64,000 nt of DNA, from assembly GCF_039907765.1 (NCBI RefSeq), contig NZ_JARDJI010000006.1, forward strand, positions 124,001 to 188,000. The letters run 5' to 3'. This DNA comes from Aminobacter sp039907765 (GTDB taxonomy: Bacteria; Pseudomonadota; Alphaproteobacteria; Rhizobiales; Rhizobiaceae). The position numbers and the translations under genes are program-made. This document shows positions 38,778-50,482 of this stretch, piece after piece (within the stretch, counting starts at the first letter, position 1; every line of letters begins with the position of its first letter). Below the pieces are notes generated by a model, which was not told the origin of the DNA, did no database searches, and saw only the letters and a program-made list of their open reading frames with translations.

Positions 38778-39061
38778 ACGGTATCGGAGCCTATTGGAAA
38801 ACTGACAGTTGCATTGCGGTCGGATGCCTGCCTGATAGCGATGGCGAGACCGAAATAGTCCTGACAACAGATAACGCAGCGCCAGAGGGCCTCAAGTTTC
38901 TTGTCGCTGTACGGCTAGTAACTCCGAGCAAGCGAATTGCGATCGAACTTGTGCCTCGCCGGAGGATCGCCGAACTCGAAGTGCCTTCGAAATCGACTAC
39001 GCTGGAAATCTGGACCGACGGTTATCGTGACACTTCGATCATCCATGCAATCGTCCGCTGA
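38693..39061 (+). CDS. Putative immunity protein for the adjacent toxin
   Basis: This 122-residue acidic protein has no recognised family, signal peptide or membrane segment. Its small size, low G+C and 85-nt overlap with the toxin gene are typical of an immunity gene. GAGGAA lies 4 nt before the ATG at 38693; a TTG at 38663 would add ten residues. A strong terminator follows at 39081-39113. The role is inferred from position, not from homology. Confidence 0.55.
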   Translation: MEEVRRCVPVLNSLVFILDAKHSVSPHVDGIGAYWKTDSCIAVGCLPDSDGETEIVLTTDNAAPEGLKFLVAVRLVTPSKRIAIELVPRRRIAELEVPSKSTTLEIWTDGYRDTSIIHAIVR

Positions 39062-39080
39062 CTGGGCGTACTGTCCAATG

Positions 39081-39113
39081 AAAAACGCCGCGGAGTTCCC
39101 CCGCGGCGTTTTG
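39081..39113. terminator. Bidirectional terminator between immunity gene and ftsH
   Basis: AAAACGCCGCGG and CCGCGGCGTTTT form a 12-bp perfect stem with a 7-nt loop. It can end both the immunity transcript and ftsH. Confidence 0.9.
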
Positions 39114-39139
39114 CATTCCACCAATAGTCCTGACCCCGG

Positions 39140-41074
<1,935 letters not shown>

Positions 41075-41178
41075 CGAATGTCCCGTCGGCGTCCAGGGTG
41101 AACGCACTTGGTGAGAGTAAGCTTGCCCCTAACATAGGGACGGGCTGCCACATTGCCAAGCGCGTCCCTAAGTCTCGG

Positions 41179-42531
41179 TTAAGCTCCAACGCCATTATGG
41201 CCGCGGCATGGCGGGGCCGGGATCGCGGCCGCGCCGAGCAATTTTGCGACCGCGCCGGCGGCCTCGAGATCGAAGCCCGGCAAGAAGCGCGACCAGGGTG
41301 CAGCCAGCGGCAAGGCGTCGGGTGCGGCGACCCTGCCCAACAGCTCTTCGCCGCGCCACAGGGCAGGCTCGGCCGCGAGTGCAGACCTTGCAAGGCTTTC
41401 GGGTGCGTCGCCCGCTTCGCCGGCGCGTTTTGCAGCCGCGCTGCCGAGCGGCGCCAGCGTATGTTGGTCGAGATCGGGCCGGGCGGCGATGCGGTAGCGG
41501 CCGTCCCACGTGCCACCGCGCTGCGGTGCCGGGGCGGGCAGGCCGCGCGCCTCGCGCAGCAGGAAGATGCCCGTTCGGCGGGCGTCGATCAGCGCGCGCG
41601 ACAATGTGGCGCGGCGGGGCTCTTGCGGCCGGCCGGCCTCCGTCAGCCGCTCAAGCAGGCCGACGGCCCGCCGCTCGTCCGGCAGCTGCGGCGTGCCGCC
41701 GGCGACGGCGGCCAGGATGCGCAGGGCGTAGACGGCAGCCTCCTTGTCGGCGGCGGTCGGGAAGGCGGGATCGAGGCGGATCAGCCCGGGCGCGGCCCGG
41801 CTCGCATGGCAGTCGATCAACTGCGCCGCCCGCCGGCCGAGATCGGCGCGCGCCGCCCCGGCCTGTCGCGCTTCGGCAAGCGCCGCTTCGATGCGGCCGT
41901 CGCCGTCCCTGAGGGCGCTGCGCAGGCGCGGGCGCTCGTAGCTTTCGTTGACATTGGTCGGGTCGTCCAGCCAGCCGACGCCTTGCGCCCGCAGCGCCTC
42001 GCGCAGCCGCTCGCGCCGAACGCCGAGAAGCGGGCGCAGGATCCAGACCTCGTCGTCGAACAAGGTCGCGGCCGCCATGCCGGCGCTGCCGCGGCCGGCG
42101 CCGCGCGCCGCGCGCATCAGCACCGTCTCGGCCTGGTCGTCGGCGGTGTGGCCAGTGACGACGACGCTCGCGCCGGCTTCGCGTGCCGCCTGCGCCAGGA
42201 GATCGTAGCGCGCATCGCGCGCCGCGGCCGGCACCCCGGTCGCGGGCTTGTCGCCGGTCCAGCGCATGTTGCGGTGGTCGATGCAGCGGGCGGCGCAGAA
42301 TTGGGCGACCTGATCGGCTTCGGCGCCCGAGCCGGGGCGCAGCCCATGGTCCACGGTGACGGCAAGCAGCCGAGCCGACGGCGCGTGCAGGTCCAGATGC
42401 GATTTGAGAAGGATGAGAAGGGCAGTGGAATCGCTGCCGCCGGAGACCGCTGCGACGACCGTGCGCTGCGCGGCGAAGTCGAACTCGGAGAAGTTTCGGA
42501 GAAGGTCGGCGTCGATCACCGGCGTCAGCAC
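41179..42531 (-). CDS. tilS: tRNA(Ile)-lysidine synthetase
   Basis: This 450-residue enzyme modifies the wobble cytidine of the minor tRNA-Ile (CAU) to lysidine, changing its amino-acid and codon identity. The PP-loop ATPase motif is AVSGGSDSTAL (residues 28-38), with VTVDHGLRPGS and GHTADDQAETVLMRAARGAG following. The start is a GTG at 42531, overlapping the cpoB stop by 7 nt. It belongs to the tol-pal-cpoB-tilS-ftsH series typical of rhizobia. It is expected to be essential. Confidence 0.95.
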   Translation of the reverse strand: MLTPVIDADLLRNFSEFDFAAQRTVVAAVSGGSDSTALLILLKSHLDLHAPSARLLAVTVDHGLRPGSGAEADQVAQFCAARCIDHRNMRWTGDKPATGVPAAARDARYDLLAQAAREAGASVVVTGHTADDQAETVLMRAARGAGRGSAGMAAATLFDDEVWILRPLLGVRRERLREALRAQGVGWLDDPTNVNESYERPRLRSALRDGDGRIEAALAEARQAGAARADLGRRAAQLIDCHASRAAPGLIRLDPAFPTAADKEAAVYALRILAAVAGGTPQLPDERRAVGLLERLTEAGRPQEPRRATLSRALIDARRTGIFLLREARGLPAPAPQRGGTWDGRYRIAARPDLDQHTLAPLGSAAAKRAGEAGDAPESLARSALAAEPALWRGEELLGRVAAPDALPLAAPWSRFLPGFDLEAAGAVAKLLGAAAIPAPPCRGHNGVGA

Positions 42532-43589
42532 GCGGCGAGAGCCCGTTCCTGCTTGACACGTTCCTTGATGGCGCCGGAGGCGTTCGGGTAGCGCTTGCCG
42601 ATCTCGTTGAAGGTGGCGCAGGCGACGTCGCGCTGCTTGAGCCCGACCAGCGAGATGCCGAGCTTGAGCATCATCTCGGGCGCCTTCTTGGACTTCGGAT
42701 ATTCCTTGCTGGCGCTGAGGAAGGTCTCGGCCGCGTCGCGGTACTTCTTCTGGCCGAGCTGGGCCTCGCCGAGCCAGAAGCGCGCGTCAGCGGTCTTGGG
42801 GTCGGCCGGGAAGCGGGAGATGTGGTCGCGGAATCCCTGCTCGGCCGTGCTGTAGTCGCCCGACAGCACGAACTGGTAGGAATTGCGGTAGAGCTCGTCC
42901 GGATCGTCGGTCGCGGGCAGGGCGGCGACATCCGTGCCGGTGGAGCTTTCGGGGGCCGGTGCTGCGGGCTGCACCGCTGGCGCGGGCGCGGTCTCGACGT
43001 GCTCGTTGGCGGAGCCGGAAACGACGTTGCCGTCGGCGTCGACGGTGATTGTGCCGAAGGTCCGCGGCGGCGCGCCGGTACCTGGGGCGGCCTGGCCGGG
43101 CTCGCCCGTGCCCTGTTCCACGATCACCTCCCCGCCGCCCTGGTCGTCGCCCGCCGCGGGCGACGCCGTGCCGGCCGCTTGCTGCGACTGGCTGGGTCGA
43201 GGCGCCGCGGGCGCCTCGACGATGGAGGTGTTGGAATTGCCGGAGGCGTCGGACTTCTTCTGCTGCCCGCCGCTGCCCTCGAGCTCCTGGAAGCGGAACT
43301 CGTTGTCTTCCTGCATCTTCCGCATCTGTTCCTGCATCTGCAGGATCTGGAAGTTCAGTTCCTCGAGCGAGCCGTTGAGCTTGCGGATCTGCTCCTCGAG
43401 GGCGGTGACGCGCGGATCGCCCGCCTGGGCGAGCTGCACCGTGCCTTCGTCGCTCTGGCTCTTGCTGCCGAACACGCCCGGCAGGCCGATCTTGGGAAGG
43501 TCGATGCCGATGCCGTCGCGCGCATGCGCCGCGGCCCCGGTTAAGAGAAGGAGGGCAAGTGTGCCGCTCAGGATCGATCGAAAATGCAT
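42525..43589 (-). CDS. cpoB: Cell division coordinator CpoB (YbgF)
   Basis: This 354-residue periplasmic protein has a signal peptide (ending AAAHA), an N-terminal coiled coil (about residues 55-105: VTALEEQIRKLNGSLEELNF, then MQEQMRKMQEDNEF), a Pro/Ala/Gly-rich linker, and C-terminal TPR repeats (about 235-350: DELYRNSYQFVLSGDYSTAE, ARFWLGEAQLGQKKYRDAAE). CpoB links peptidoglycan synthesis with Tol-driven outer-membrane constriction. It follows pal after a terminator-like hairpin and overlaps tilS. Confidence 0.93.
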   Translation of the reverse strand: MHFRSILSGTLALLLLTGAAAHARDGIGIDLPKIGLPGVFGSKSQSDEGTVQLAQAGDPRVTALEEQIRKLNGSLEELNFQILQMQEQMRKMQEDNEFRFQELEGSGGQQKKSDASGNSNTSIVEAPAAPRPSQSQQAAGTASPAAGDDQGGGEVIVEQGTGEPGQAAPGTGAPPRTFGTITVDADGNVVSGSANEHVETAPAPAVQPAAPAPESSTGTDVAALPATDDPDELYRNSYQFVLSGDYSTAEQGFRDHISRFPADPKTADARFWLGEAQLGQKKYRDAAETFLSASKEYPKSKKAPEMMLKLGISLVGLKQRDVACATFNEIGKRYPNASGAIKERVKQERALAAC

Positions 43590-43690
43590 TAGCCTCTCGC
43601 CGTGGAACCGAATGATTGCTTCGCGCCGAAGCGCCCGCATCATTTATCAGGACGCGAGACTTCGGCCAAATTTTGTTTCGGCAGCCGGGC

Positions 43691-43718
43691 AAAACAAAAG
43701 GCGGCCCGCAGGCCGCCC
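43691..43718 (-). terminator. Hairpin terminator after pal
   Basis: GGCGGCC and GGCCGCC form a 7-bp stem with loop CGCA. On the minus strand it is followed by TTTTGTTTTG. It lies between pal and cpoB and would make cpoB expression partly independent. Confidence 0.7.
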
Positions 43719-43750
43719 TTCAAGCTTCAGGTGTTGCAGTCTTGCCGCTA

Positions 43751-44257
43751 TCAGCTGCCGGCGCCCGAAAGCGTGGTGACGGCGCGGCGGTTCTGCGACC
43801 AGCAGGAGATGTCGTCGCAGACGGCGACCGGACGTTCCTTGCCGTAGGAGATGGTCTTGATGCGGTTGGCGGCGACGCCCTGCGAGGCGAGGTAGTCGCG
43901 GGTCGCGGCGGCGCGGCGGGCGCCGAGTGCGAGGTTGTACTCGCGGGTGCCGCGTTCGTCGGCATGGCCTTCCACGACGATCGCGTACTGGCGGTACTGA
44001 TTCAGCCACTGTGCCTGGCGGGCGAGGATGCCCTGCGCGTCGGCGCGGATCGACGAGGAGTCGGTGTCGAAGAAGATGCGGTCGCCGACGTTGACGGTGA
44101 AGTCCTGGCTCGAGCCGGGCGTGGCCGCACCGGCGCCGCCGAGGCCGAGGTCGGCGGCACTGTTGGGGCTCTTCTTCGAGGCGCAGCCGGCGATTGCCAT
44201 GGTGGCGACGAGGGCCACGACGACGGGGTTAGTTGCAAACTTCGCGATACGGCGCAT
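43751..44257 (-). CDS. pal: Peptidoglycan-associated lipoprotein Pal
   Basis: This 168-residue lipoprotein has a lipobox AIAGC (C25) and an OmpA-C peptidoglycan-binding domain (about 55-165), including IFFDTDSSSIRADAQ, VEGHADERGTREYNLALGAR, and ISYGKERPV. It anchors the outer membrane to peptidoglycan and is moved by TolQRAB during division. The start at 44257 has AAGGAG 7 nt upstream. It follows tolB after 242 bp, so it may have its own promoter. Confidence 0.96.
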   Translation of the reverse strand: MRRIAKFATNPVVVALVATMAIAGCASKKSPNSAADLGLGGAGAATPGSSQDFTVNVGDRIFFDTDSSSIRADAQGILARQAQWLNQYRQYAIVVEGHADERGTREYNLALGARRAAATRDYLASQGVAANRIKTISYGKERPVAVCDDISCWSQNRRAVTTLSGAGS

Positions 44258-44499
44258 GCCGCCTCTCCTTCGCATTCGAGTGATTTCGTTGAACGTCCAG
44301 TAACCACGTTGCAGTTAATGGCCATTCAAGAAGCATGGTTAATAATTCGTTGCCGCCAGCTTATGCGTCCCCGCGCCGCGACATCGTCGTAGCAATTTCG
44401 CCGCGCAGCCTAGGCCGAAATACGGCAGAAAGGCGGCATCATTGCTCAAATGATGCCCCTGTTTCGATTGGTCGCGCTCCAGCGCTAGGGTTAACGGTC

Positions 44500-45816
44500 T
44501 CAGTCGAGCAGGGGCGACCAGGCCGGGTCGGACGCGAAGCCCTGGGTTGGGATCGCCTGCTCGTTGCGGCCGGTCAGGTCGATCGAGAAGAGCCTCGGAC
44601 CGCCGCCGCCGGGAGCGTCGCGGAAGAACATCAGCACGCGGCCGTTTGGTGCCCAGGTCGGGCCTTCCTGCTGGAAGCCGGTCGACAGGATGCGCTCGCC
44701 CGAACCGTCGGTCTTCATCACGCCGATCTGGAACTGGCCGCCGGACTGCTTGGTGAAGGCGATCAGGTCGCCGCGCGGCGACCACACCGGCGTCGAGTAG
44801 CTGCCGCCGCCGAAGGAGATTCGCGTCTGGCCCGAACCGTCGGCACCCATGACGTAGATCTGCGGCTGGCCGCCGCGGTCGGAGGTGAAGACGACCTTGG
44901 ACCCGTCGGGCGCATAGGACGGCGAGGTGTCGATGGCGCTGGAGTTGGTGAGGCGCGTGGTGGTGCGGCTGCGCAGGTCCATCGAGAAGATGTTCGAGTT
45001 GCCGTCTTCACGCATCAAGCTCATGATCACGCGCTGGCCGTCGGGCGAGAAGCGCGGGGCAAACGTCATGCCGGGGAAGTTGCCGACGAGTTCGCGCTGG
45101 CCGGTCTCGATCTGCAGCAGGTAGACCTGCGGCTGGCCGCTCTCGTAGGACATGTAGGTGATTTCCTGGCGCGTCGGCGAGAAGCGCGGCGTCATCGCAA
45201 TCGCGCGGCCGTCGGACAGGTAGCGCACATTGGCGCCGTCCTGGTCCATGATCGCCAGGCGCTTCTTGCGCTGCTGCTTGGAGCCGGATTCGTCGATGAA
45301 CACGACGCGGGTGTCGAAGTAGCCCTTCTCGCCGGTCAGCCGCTCATAGATCGCGTCGGCGATGATGTGGGCGATGCGGCGCGAATTGGCCTTGTTGGCG
45401 AAGAACTGCTCGCCGGCCAGCTGCTGTCCGGCAAAGGTGTCCCACAGCCGGAACTCGGCCCGCAGCCTGCCGTCGGCCTCCTGGCTGACGCGGCCCGTCA
45501 CCAGCGCCTGGGCGTTGATCACCTTCCAGTCCTCGAAGCGCGGCGCGACGTCCGGATTGGAGATCTTCTCGATGAAAGCACCCTTGTCGATCGGCGCGAA
45601 CAGGCCCGAGCGCTGCAGGTCGGCAGCGACGATGCTGGCAATCTCGGCGCCGAGCGCATCGGCCGACAGGAAGTCGGTGATCGCGATCGGCAGCGGCTCG
45701 ATATTGCCCTTGTTGACGTCGATCTCGACCAGCGCGCGTGCGGGCAGGGTTGTGAATGCGGTCATGCCGCTCGCCATGGCGCCGATCAGAAGGATCGCTT
45801 TGATGAATTGCTTCAT
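44500..45816 (-). CDS. tolB: Tol-Pal system protein TolB
   Basis: This 438-residue periplasmic protein has a signal peptide (ending LPARA), an N-terminal TolB domain (about 30-165), and a six-bladed beta-propeller with repeated DG..I.F.S/D.GG motifs (MTPRFSPTRQEITYMSYESG, FAPRFSPDGQRVIMS, DTSPSYAPDGSKVVFTSDRGG, STPVWSPRGDLIAFT). It binds Pal and the TolA C-terminus. It begins 38 bp after the tolA stop. No frameshift or missing blade is visible. Confidence 0.96.
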   Translation of the reverse strand: MKQFIKAILLIGAMASGMTAFTTLPARALVEIDVNKGNIEPLPIAITDFLSADALGAEIASIVAADLQRSGLFAPIDKGAFIEKISNPDVAPRFEDWKVINAQALVTGRVSQEADGRLRAEFRLWDTFAGQQLAGEQFFANKANSRRIAHIIADAIYERLTGEKGYFDTRVVFIDESGSKQQRKKRLAIMDQDGANVRYLSDGRAIAMTPRFSPTRQEITYMSYESGQPQVYLLQIETGQRELVGNFPGMTFAPRFSPDGQRVIMSLMREDGNSNIFSMDLRSRTTTRLTNSSAIDTSPSYAPDGSKVVFTSDRGGQPQIYVMGADGSGQTRISFGGGSYSTPVWSPRGDLIAFTKQSGGQFQIGVMKTDGSGERILSTGFQQEGPTWAPNGRVLMFFRDAPGGGGPRLFSIDLTGRNEQAIPTQGFASDPAWSPLLD

Positions 45817-45854
45817 TGGACAGGCCTCTTCAGTTCCGGATGAGCGGGCGGCGC

Positions 45855-46922
45855 TCAGAACATTTCGCTTGGATCGAAATTGACGATGACATCCGCCCAG
45901 GCTTCGTATTTGTCGGCGGGCAGGTTGTAGGGCGCGCATTGCAGCACCGCGCGGCGCGCGGATTCTGCGGCGGCGCGTTCGATGCCGGCAGAGCCGCCGC
46001 CGGAGATGATTTCCGGACGGCCTTCGATCTCGCCGCTCTGGCTCAGCTTGAACTGGATCGACACGCGCAGGTTCTGGGCGTCGGCTGCGCCCGCCGGCAC
46101 GTTCCAGCAGCGCTGGATCGCTCCGCGCAATGCGTCCATCTCGCTCTGGCTCAGCTTCGAGCCGCCGGTATCCTTCTTGCCGCCCAGCGACGCCTGCTCG
46201 GTCGAACGCTTGGCGCCGCCACCCGACGGCTTCTCTTTGTTGAGCAGTGCTGCGACCTCGTCGGCGTCGAACTGCTTTTCCTCGGACTTCGGCTTGGCCG
46301 CGGCCTGCTGGGTCTGCTTGTCTTCCTGCTTGCGGTCGGGCGTCTTGGCCGTCTGCGCCTGGGGCGGCTTGGGCTTCGCCTCCGGCGCCGGCGCATTTTC
46401 AGGCAGCTTCACGGCTTCCGCCTCGGCCTGGTCGGAGACGATCGTCTCGGCCACCGGGTCCGGCTTCACTTCCTGCTTGGGCTGCGGCTCGGGCGTCACT
46501 TCGGTCGCCGGCACGGGCGCCGGCTTCTGCTCGGCCTGCTTCACCGGCTCGGGCTTCGGCTTCTCCACGGGAGCAGGCTTGGGCTCCGGCTTGGGCGAGG
46601 GCGGCGGCGCGCCGGTCGTCTCCACCTGCTTCTTGGTCGGTTCGGGCGTCGGCGGCTTGTCGCTGTCGATCTGGTTGTCGCCGACGTTCTGCGCATCGGC
46701 CACGATGTCGGGCCGCTTGGTCGGGGTCGGGGCCGGCTTCTCGTTTGCCGGCGCCTTCTTGTCGCCCTTCTGGATCTGGGTGATCGATTCCACCGGCACG
46801 ATGTCGACCGGCAGCGCCTCGACGTCGGCGACCTCCAGAGCCGAGGGCGCCGACAGCGAGAACAGGCCGAAGCCCAGCACCGCTGCATGCAGGACCACAG
46901 ATGTCGCGAGGCCGGTCTTCAT
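45855..46922 (-). CDS. tolA: Tol-Pal system protein TolA
   Basis: This 355-residue protein has one N-terminal transmembrane helix (about residues 5-26, LATSVVLHAAVLGFG LFSL), a long Pro/Lys/Glu/Ala-rich periplasmic rod (about 50-255), and a C-terminal TonB/TolA-C-like domain (about 262-355: LSQSEMDALRGAIQRCWNVP, IQFKLSQSGEIEG). It carries proton-motive energy from TolQR to TolB-Pal. It lies 8 bp after tolR. The rod is proline-rich rather than the alanine-rich helix of enteric TolA. Confidence 0.93.
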   Translation of the reverse strand: MKTGLATSVVLHAAVLGFGLFSLSAPSALEVADVEALPVDIVPVESITQIQKGDKKAPANEKPAPTPTKRPDIVADAQNVGDNQIDSDKPPTPEPTKKQVETTGAPPPSPKPEPKPAPVEKPKPEPVKQAEQKPAPVPATEVTPEPQPKQEVKPDPVAETIVSDQAEAEAVKLPENAPAPEAKPKPPQAQTAKTPDRKQEDKQTQQAAAKPKSEEKQFDADEVAALLNKEKPSGGGAKRSTEQASLGGKKDTGGSKLSQSEMDALRGAIQRCWNVPAGAADAQNLRVSIQFKLSQSGEIEGRPEIISGGGSAGIERAAAESARRAVLQCAPYNLPADKYEAWADVIVNFDPSEMF

Positions 46923-46930
46923 TTTTCGGA

Positions 46931-47374
46931 CTACTGGTCCTGTTCCTGCAGCGTGACGAGGCCGATGTTGCGGAAGCCGGCGGCGGAAATGCGCGCCATC
47001 ACCTGCATCACGGTGCCGTAGTCGGCGGTCTTGTCGCCGCGCACATAGATGCGCTCCTCATAGCCGGTCTTGGCGATGGCCTCGAGTTTCGGCACGACCT
47101 CCTCGATCGCGAGCTCGGTTTCCTGCAGGTAGATCTGGCCGCCCTGGTTGACCGAGACGGTGATCGGCTGGGTATCGGAATTGAGTGCCTTGGCCTGCGT
47201 TTCCGGCAGGTCGATCGGCACGCCCACGGTCATCATGGGCGCGGCCACCATGAAGATGATGAGCAGCACCAGCATGACGTCGACCAGTGGGGTGACGTTG
47301 ATCTCGGACACCAGCGTGTGGCGGCGTCCCCGCCGCCCGCGTCCGCCGCCACCTGCGCCAACTGACATTCCCAT
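46931..47374 (-). CDS. tolR: Tol-Pal system protein TolR
   Basis: This 147-residue ExbD/TolR protein has a basic Gly/Arg-rich N-terminus, one transmembrane helix holding the proton-linked aspartate (NVTPLVDVMLVLLIIFMVAA), and a periplasmic domain ending FRNIGLVTLQEQ. It works with TolQ as the proton channel. It lies 10 bp after tolQ. Sequence is intact. Confidence 0.96.
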   Translation of the reverse strand: MGMSVGAGGGGRGRRGRRHTLVSEINVTPLVDVMLVLLIIFMVAAPMMTVGVPIDLPETQAKALNSDTQPITVSVNQGGQIYLQETELAIEEVVPKLEAIAKTGYEERIYVRGDKTADYGTVMQVMARISAAGFRNIGLVTLQEQDQ

Positions 47375-47384
47375 GATCTACTCC

Positions 47385-48098
<714 letters not shown>

Positions 48099-48457
48099 CT
48101 TGAAACAGTCCTTAAGATTTCCGGGCCTGGCTACTCGACCTGCCTTGAGCTCTGGACGCGGCTACGCCGAGGTGGCGTCGACATCGCGGTCCCAGGTTCA
48201 AAACAGGCTCATGGCTAGCCCATGCGCATCATCCCATTTGGTCCGTTCGCGCGAAGCTTCCGGAAGTGCCCCAAATGCGCCTTTCGCGGCCTTTTCGGAG
48301 CGAAATTTGGTGAAAGGAAGGCCGCATCGAAATCCTTACGACTTTCACTTGGCCCTTAATGGACCGTTATGGTTAAGGATGGGTTAGTATATGCCGCGCT
48401 GCGGCATGACTCTGCGGCAACTTGCGGGTTGGCGGCCGGAATTGCTTGGGAACGTCT
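48099..48457. other. Spacer between ybgC and tolQ
   Basis: About 360 bp without a gene. A near-CtrA site (TTAA-N7-TTAG) is at 48373-48387, and a short hairpin ATGCCGC/GCGGCAT at 48391-48407 lies just after the ybgC stop without a T-run. The tolQ promoter is probably in this spacer. Confidence 0.5.
48373..48387. promoter_or_regulatory. Near-consensus CtrA box before tolQ
   Basis: TTAAGGATGGGTTAG fits TTAA-N7-TTAA with one mismatch. It is about 275 bp upstream of tolQ, which is distant for direct activation, so this is tentative. Confidence 0.3.
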
Positions 48458-48931
48458 TCAGCGTTCGCCCTGCGGCATGAAGGCGGCAACCCATTCCTTC
48501 GGAAAGCGCCTCGGGCGGCCATTCTCGCCGACGATCGCGGCCTCGACGCGCGCCTCGACCAGCACTTCGTCGCCGCGCTTGAGCTTTTGGGCCATGGTGA
48601 TGCGCGCGCCCGAGATGTCCTCGGTGCTGGTGTCCACGGTGAGGATGTCGTCGATCCTGGCCGGGCTGCGGAAGTCGATCTCCATGCGGCGCACCACCCA
48701 GACGATCTTCTCGCCGTGCTTGCCGTCATGCAGTTCGGTGTGGTGCACGCCGGCGAGTCGCAGGAAATCCGAGCGGCCGCGTTCGAAGAATTCGAGATAG
48801 CGCGCATGGTAGACGACGCCGGAAAAGTCGGTGTCGGCATAATAGACCCGAGCCATCAGCCGATGACCGAAGGGCGTCAGCGCCCCGGAAATCCCGGCGG
48901 CAAGCACGTCCTGTTCAGCATGATTGGGCAT
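48458..48931 (-). CDS. ybgC: Acyl-CoA thioesterase YbgC (Tol-Pal associated)
   Basis: This 157-residue hotdog-fold thioesterase has the 4-hydroxybenzoyl-CoA thioesterase motif ARVYYADTDFSGVVYHARYL, where the aspartate of TDFSGVVYH is catalytic. ERGRSDFLR and EIDFRSPARIDDILTV follow, as in YbgC. It hydrolyses acyl-CoA or acyl-ACP and is linked to phospholipid metabolism in the tol operon. The start at 48931 has AAGGA 6 nt upstream. It lies 109 bp after ruvB on the same strand. Confidence 0.93.
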   Translation of the reverse strand: MPNHAEQDVLAAGISGALTPFGHRLMARVYYADTDFSGVVYHARYLEFFERGRSDFLRLAGVHHTELHDGKHGEKIVWVVRRMEIDFRSPARIDDILTVDTSTEDISGARITMAQKLKRGDEVLVEARVEAAIVGENGRPRRFPKEWVAAFMPQGER

Positions 48932-49040
48932 CGGTGGTCCTTCTTCCGGTTCGCGGACGCCGTCCGCTTGCGACCGATGACAGGCATGGGCGCGCCGATC
49001 AAGGGCTCCGCCGCCATCGCCGCGGCACCGCCTTCTTCCG

Positions 49041-50081
49041 TCAGTCCTCTTCCTGGAACAGGTTGATCTGCTGGACGGCCAGGTCGCGCGGCATGTCGAG
49101 CCCGAGATGCTTCCAGGCATTGGCGGTCAGCATGCGCCCGCGCGGCGTGCGCTGGATGAAGCCTTGCTGGATCAGGTAGGGCTCGATGATGTCCTCAATG
49201 GCGTCGCGCGGCTCGGAGAGGCCCGCGGCGATGGTCTCGATGCCGACCGGGCCGCCGCCGAAATTCATCGCGATCATCGTCAGGTAGCGCCGGTCGAGCT
49301 GGTCGAGGCCGAGCGAATCGACCTCGAGCCGCGACAGCGCCTCGTCGGCGATGCGGCGGTCGACCGGACCGGAACCGGCCACGGCGGCAAAGTCGCGGAC
49401 GCGGCGCAAGAGGCGGCCGGCGATGCGCGGCGTGCCGCGGGCGCGGCGGGCGATCTCGATGGCGCCGTCGTCGGCGAGCGGCATGCCGAGGATGCGGGCG
49501 CCGCGGCGCACGATCAGCTCGAGTTCCTCGACCGTATAGAAATTGAGCCGCGTCGGGATGCCGAAGCGGTCGCGCAGCGGATTGGTGAGCAGGCCGAGCC
49601 GCGTGGTGGCGGCGACCAGCGTGAACTTGGCGAGGTCGATCTTCACCGACCGCGCCGCCGGGCCTTCGCCGATGATCAGGTCGAGCTGGTAGTCCTCCAT
49701 CGCCGGGTAGAGGATTTCCTCGACGGCGGGGTTCAGCCGGTGGATCTCGTCGATGAACAGCACGTCGCGTTCCTCGAGATTGGTCAGCAGTGCTGCGAGA
49801 TCGCCGGCCTTGGCGATGACCGGGCCCGAGGTGGAGCGGAAGTTGACGCCGAGCTCGCGCGCCATGATCTGGGCGAGCGTCGTCTTGCCCAGGCCGGGCG
49901 GGCCGACGAACAGCACGTGGTCGAGCGCCTCGCCGCGCTGCTTGGCCGCCTCGATGAAGATCTTGAGGTTGGCGCGCGCCGCAGCCTGGCCGACAAAGTC
50001 GTCCAAAGTCTGCGGACGCAGGCTGGCATCGGCGTCCTCGCCGCGCTTGTCGGGAGAGATGAGGCGGGTGGGCGTGTTCAC
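49041..50081 (-). CDS. ruvB: Holliday junction branch-migration helicase RuvB
   Basis: This 346-residue AAA+ motor has Walker A GPPGLGKTTLAQ, Walker B VLFIDEIHRL, sensor AATTRLGLLTNPLRDRFG and a C-terminal winged helix (FIQRTPRGRMLTANAWKHLG). It drives branch migration with RuvA. The start is a GTG at 50081 whose bases overlap the stop of the upstream vapC gene (GTGA), so ruvB translation is now coupled to a toxin gene. In relatives ruvA directly precedes ruvB. Confidence 0.96.
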   Translation of the reverse strand: MNTPTRLISPDKRGEDADASLRPQTLDDFVGQAAARANLKIFIEAAKQRGEALDHVLFVGPPGLGKTTLAQIMARELGVNFRSTSGPVIAKAGDLAALLTNLEERDVLFIDEIHRLNPAVEEILYPAMEDYQLDLIIGEGPAARSVKIDLAKFTLVAATTRLGLLTNPLRDRFGIPTRLNFYTVEELELIVRRGARILGMPLADDGAIEIARRARGTPRIAGRLLRRVRDFAAVAGSGPVDRRIADEALSRLEVDSLGLDQLDRRYLTMIAMNFGGGPVGIETIAAGLSEPRDAIEDIIEPYLIQQGFIQRTPRGRMLTANAWKHLGLDMPRDLAVQQINLFQEED

Positions 50082-50482
50082 GTAAGCAGTTCCATGGCGG
50101 GAATCGATTTGGCCGCTATATGGTCGAAGGTGACGGTTCGGGAGCAGCCGAGCTGCAGATTGTGTTCGGCGATGAGCGCATCGGTAAAGTCCACCTGCGG
50201 CGCGTTGGCACGCTCCAGTGCACGGACGATCGCATCGAAATCCTCGAAGGCCAGGGTCTTGATCTTGAGCAGCCGGTGTATCGCCGCAAGTGTCTGCTCC
50301 TTCGACTGCCTGTAGCGTGACATCAGGGCCCAACTGAACTCGACCAGCACGATCAAGCTGACGAAACCGGGATCGTCTTCGCTCAAGCCGTTGCCGAAGG
50401 CGAGCGCCTTCGCCCGCTGGTGCGGGTCGTCGTTCAGCACCATGCGCAGCAGGATGTTGGTGTCGAGGCCGACCTGGGTCAC
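50078..50482 (-). CDS. vapC: PIN-domain toxin VapC (between ruvA and ruvB)
   Basis: This 134-residue PIN ribonuclease has the acidic set D7 (GLDTNILLR), E48 (LVEFSW), D101 (DFTDALIAEH) and D120 (TFDH), all in place, so it should be active. VapC toxins cleave tRNA or rRNA. It overlaps its antitoxin gene by 4 nt upstream and ruvB by 4 nt downstream. The insertion keeps the reading of the ruv operon continuous. Target RNA is unknown. Confidence 0.9.
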   Translation of the reverse strand: MTQVGLDTNILLRMVLNDDPHQRAKALAFGNGLSEDDPGFVSLIVLVEFSWALMSRYRQSKEQTLAAIHRLLKIKTLAFEDFDAIVRALERANAPQVDFTDALIAEHNLQLGCSRTVTFDHIAAKSIPAMELLT

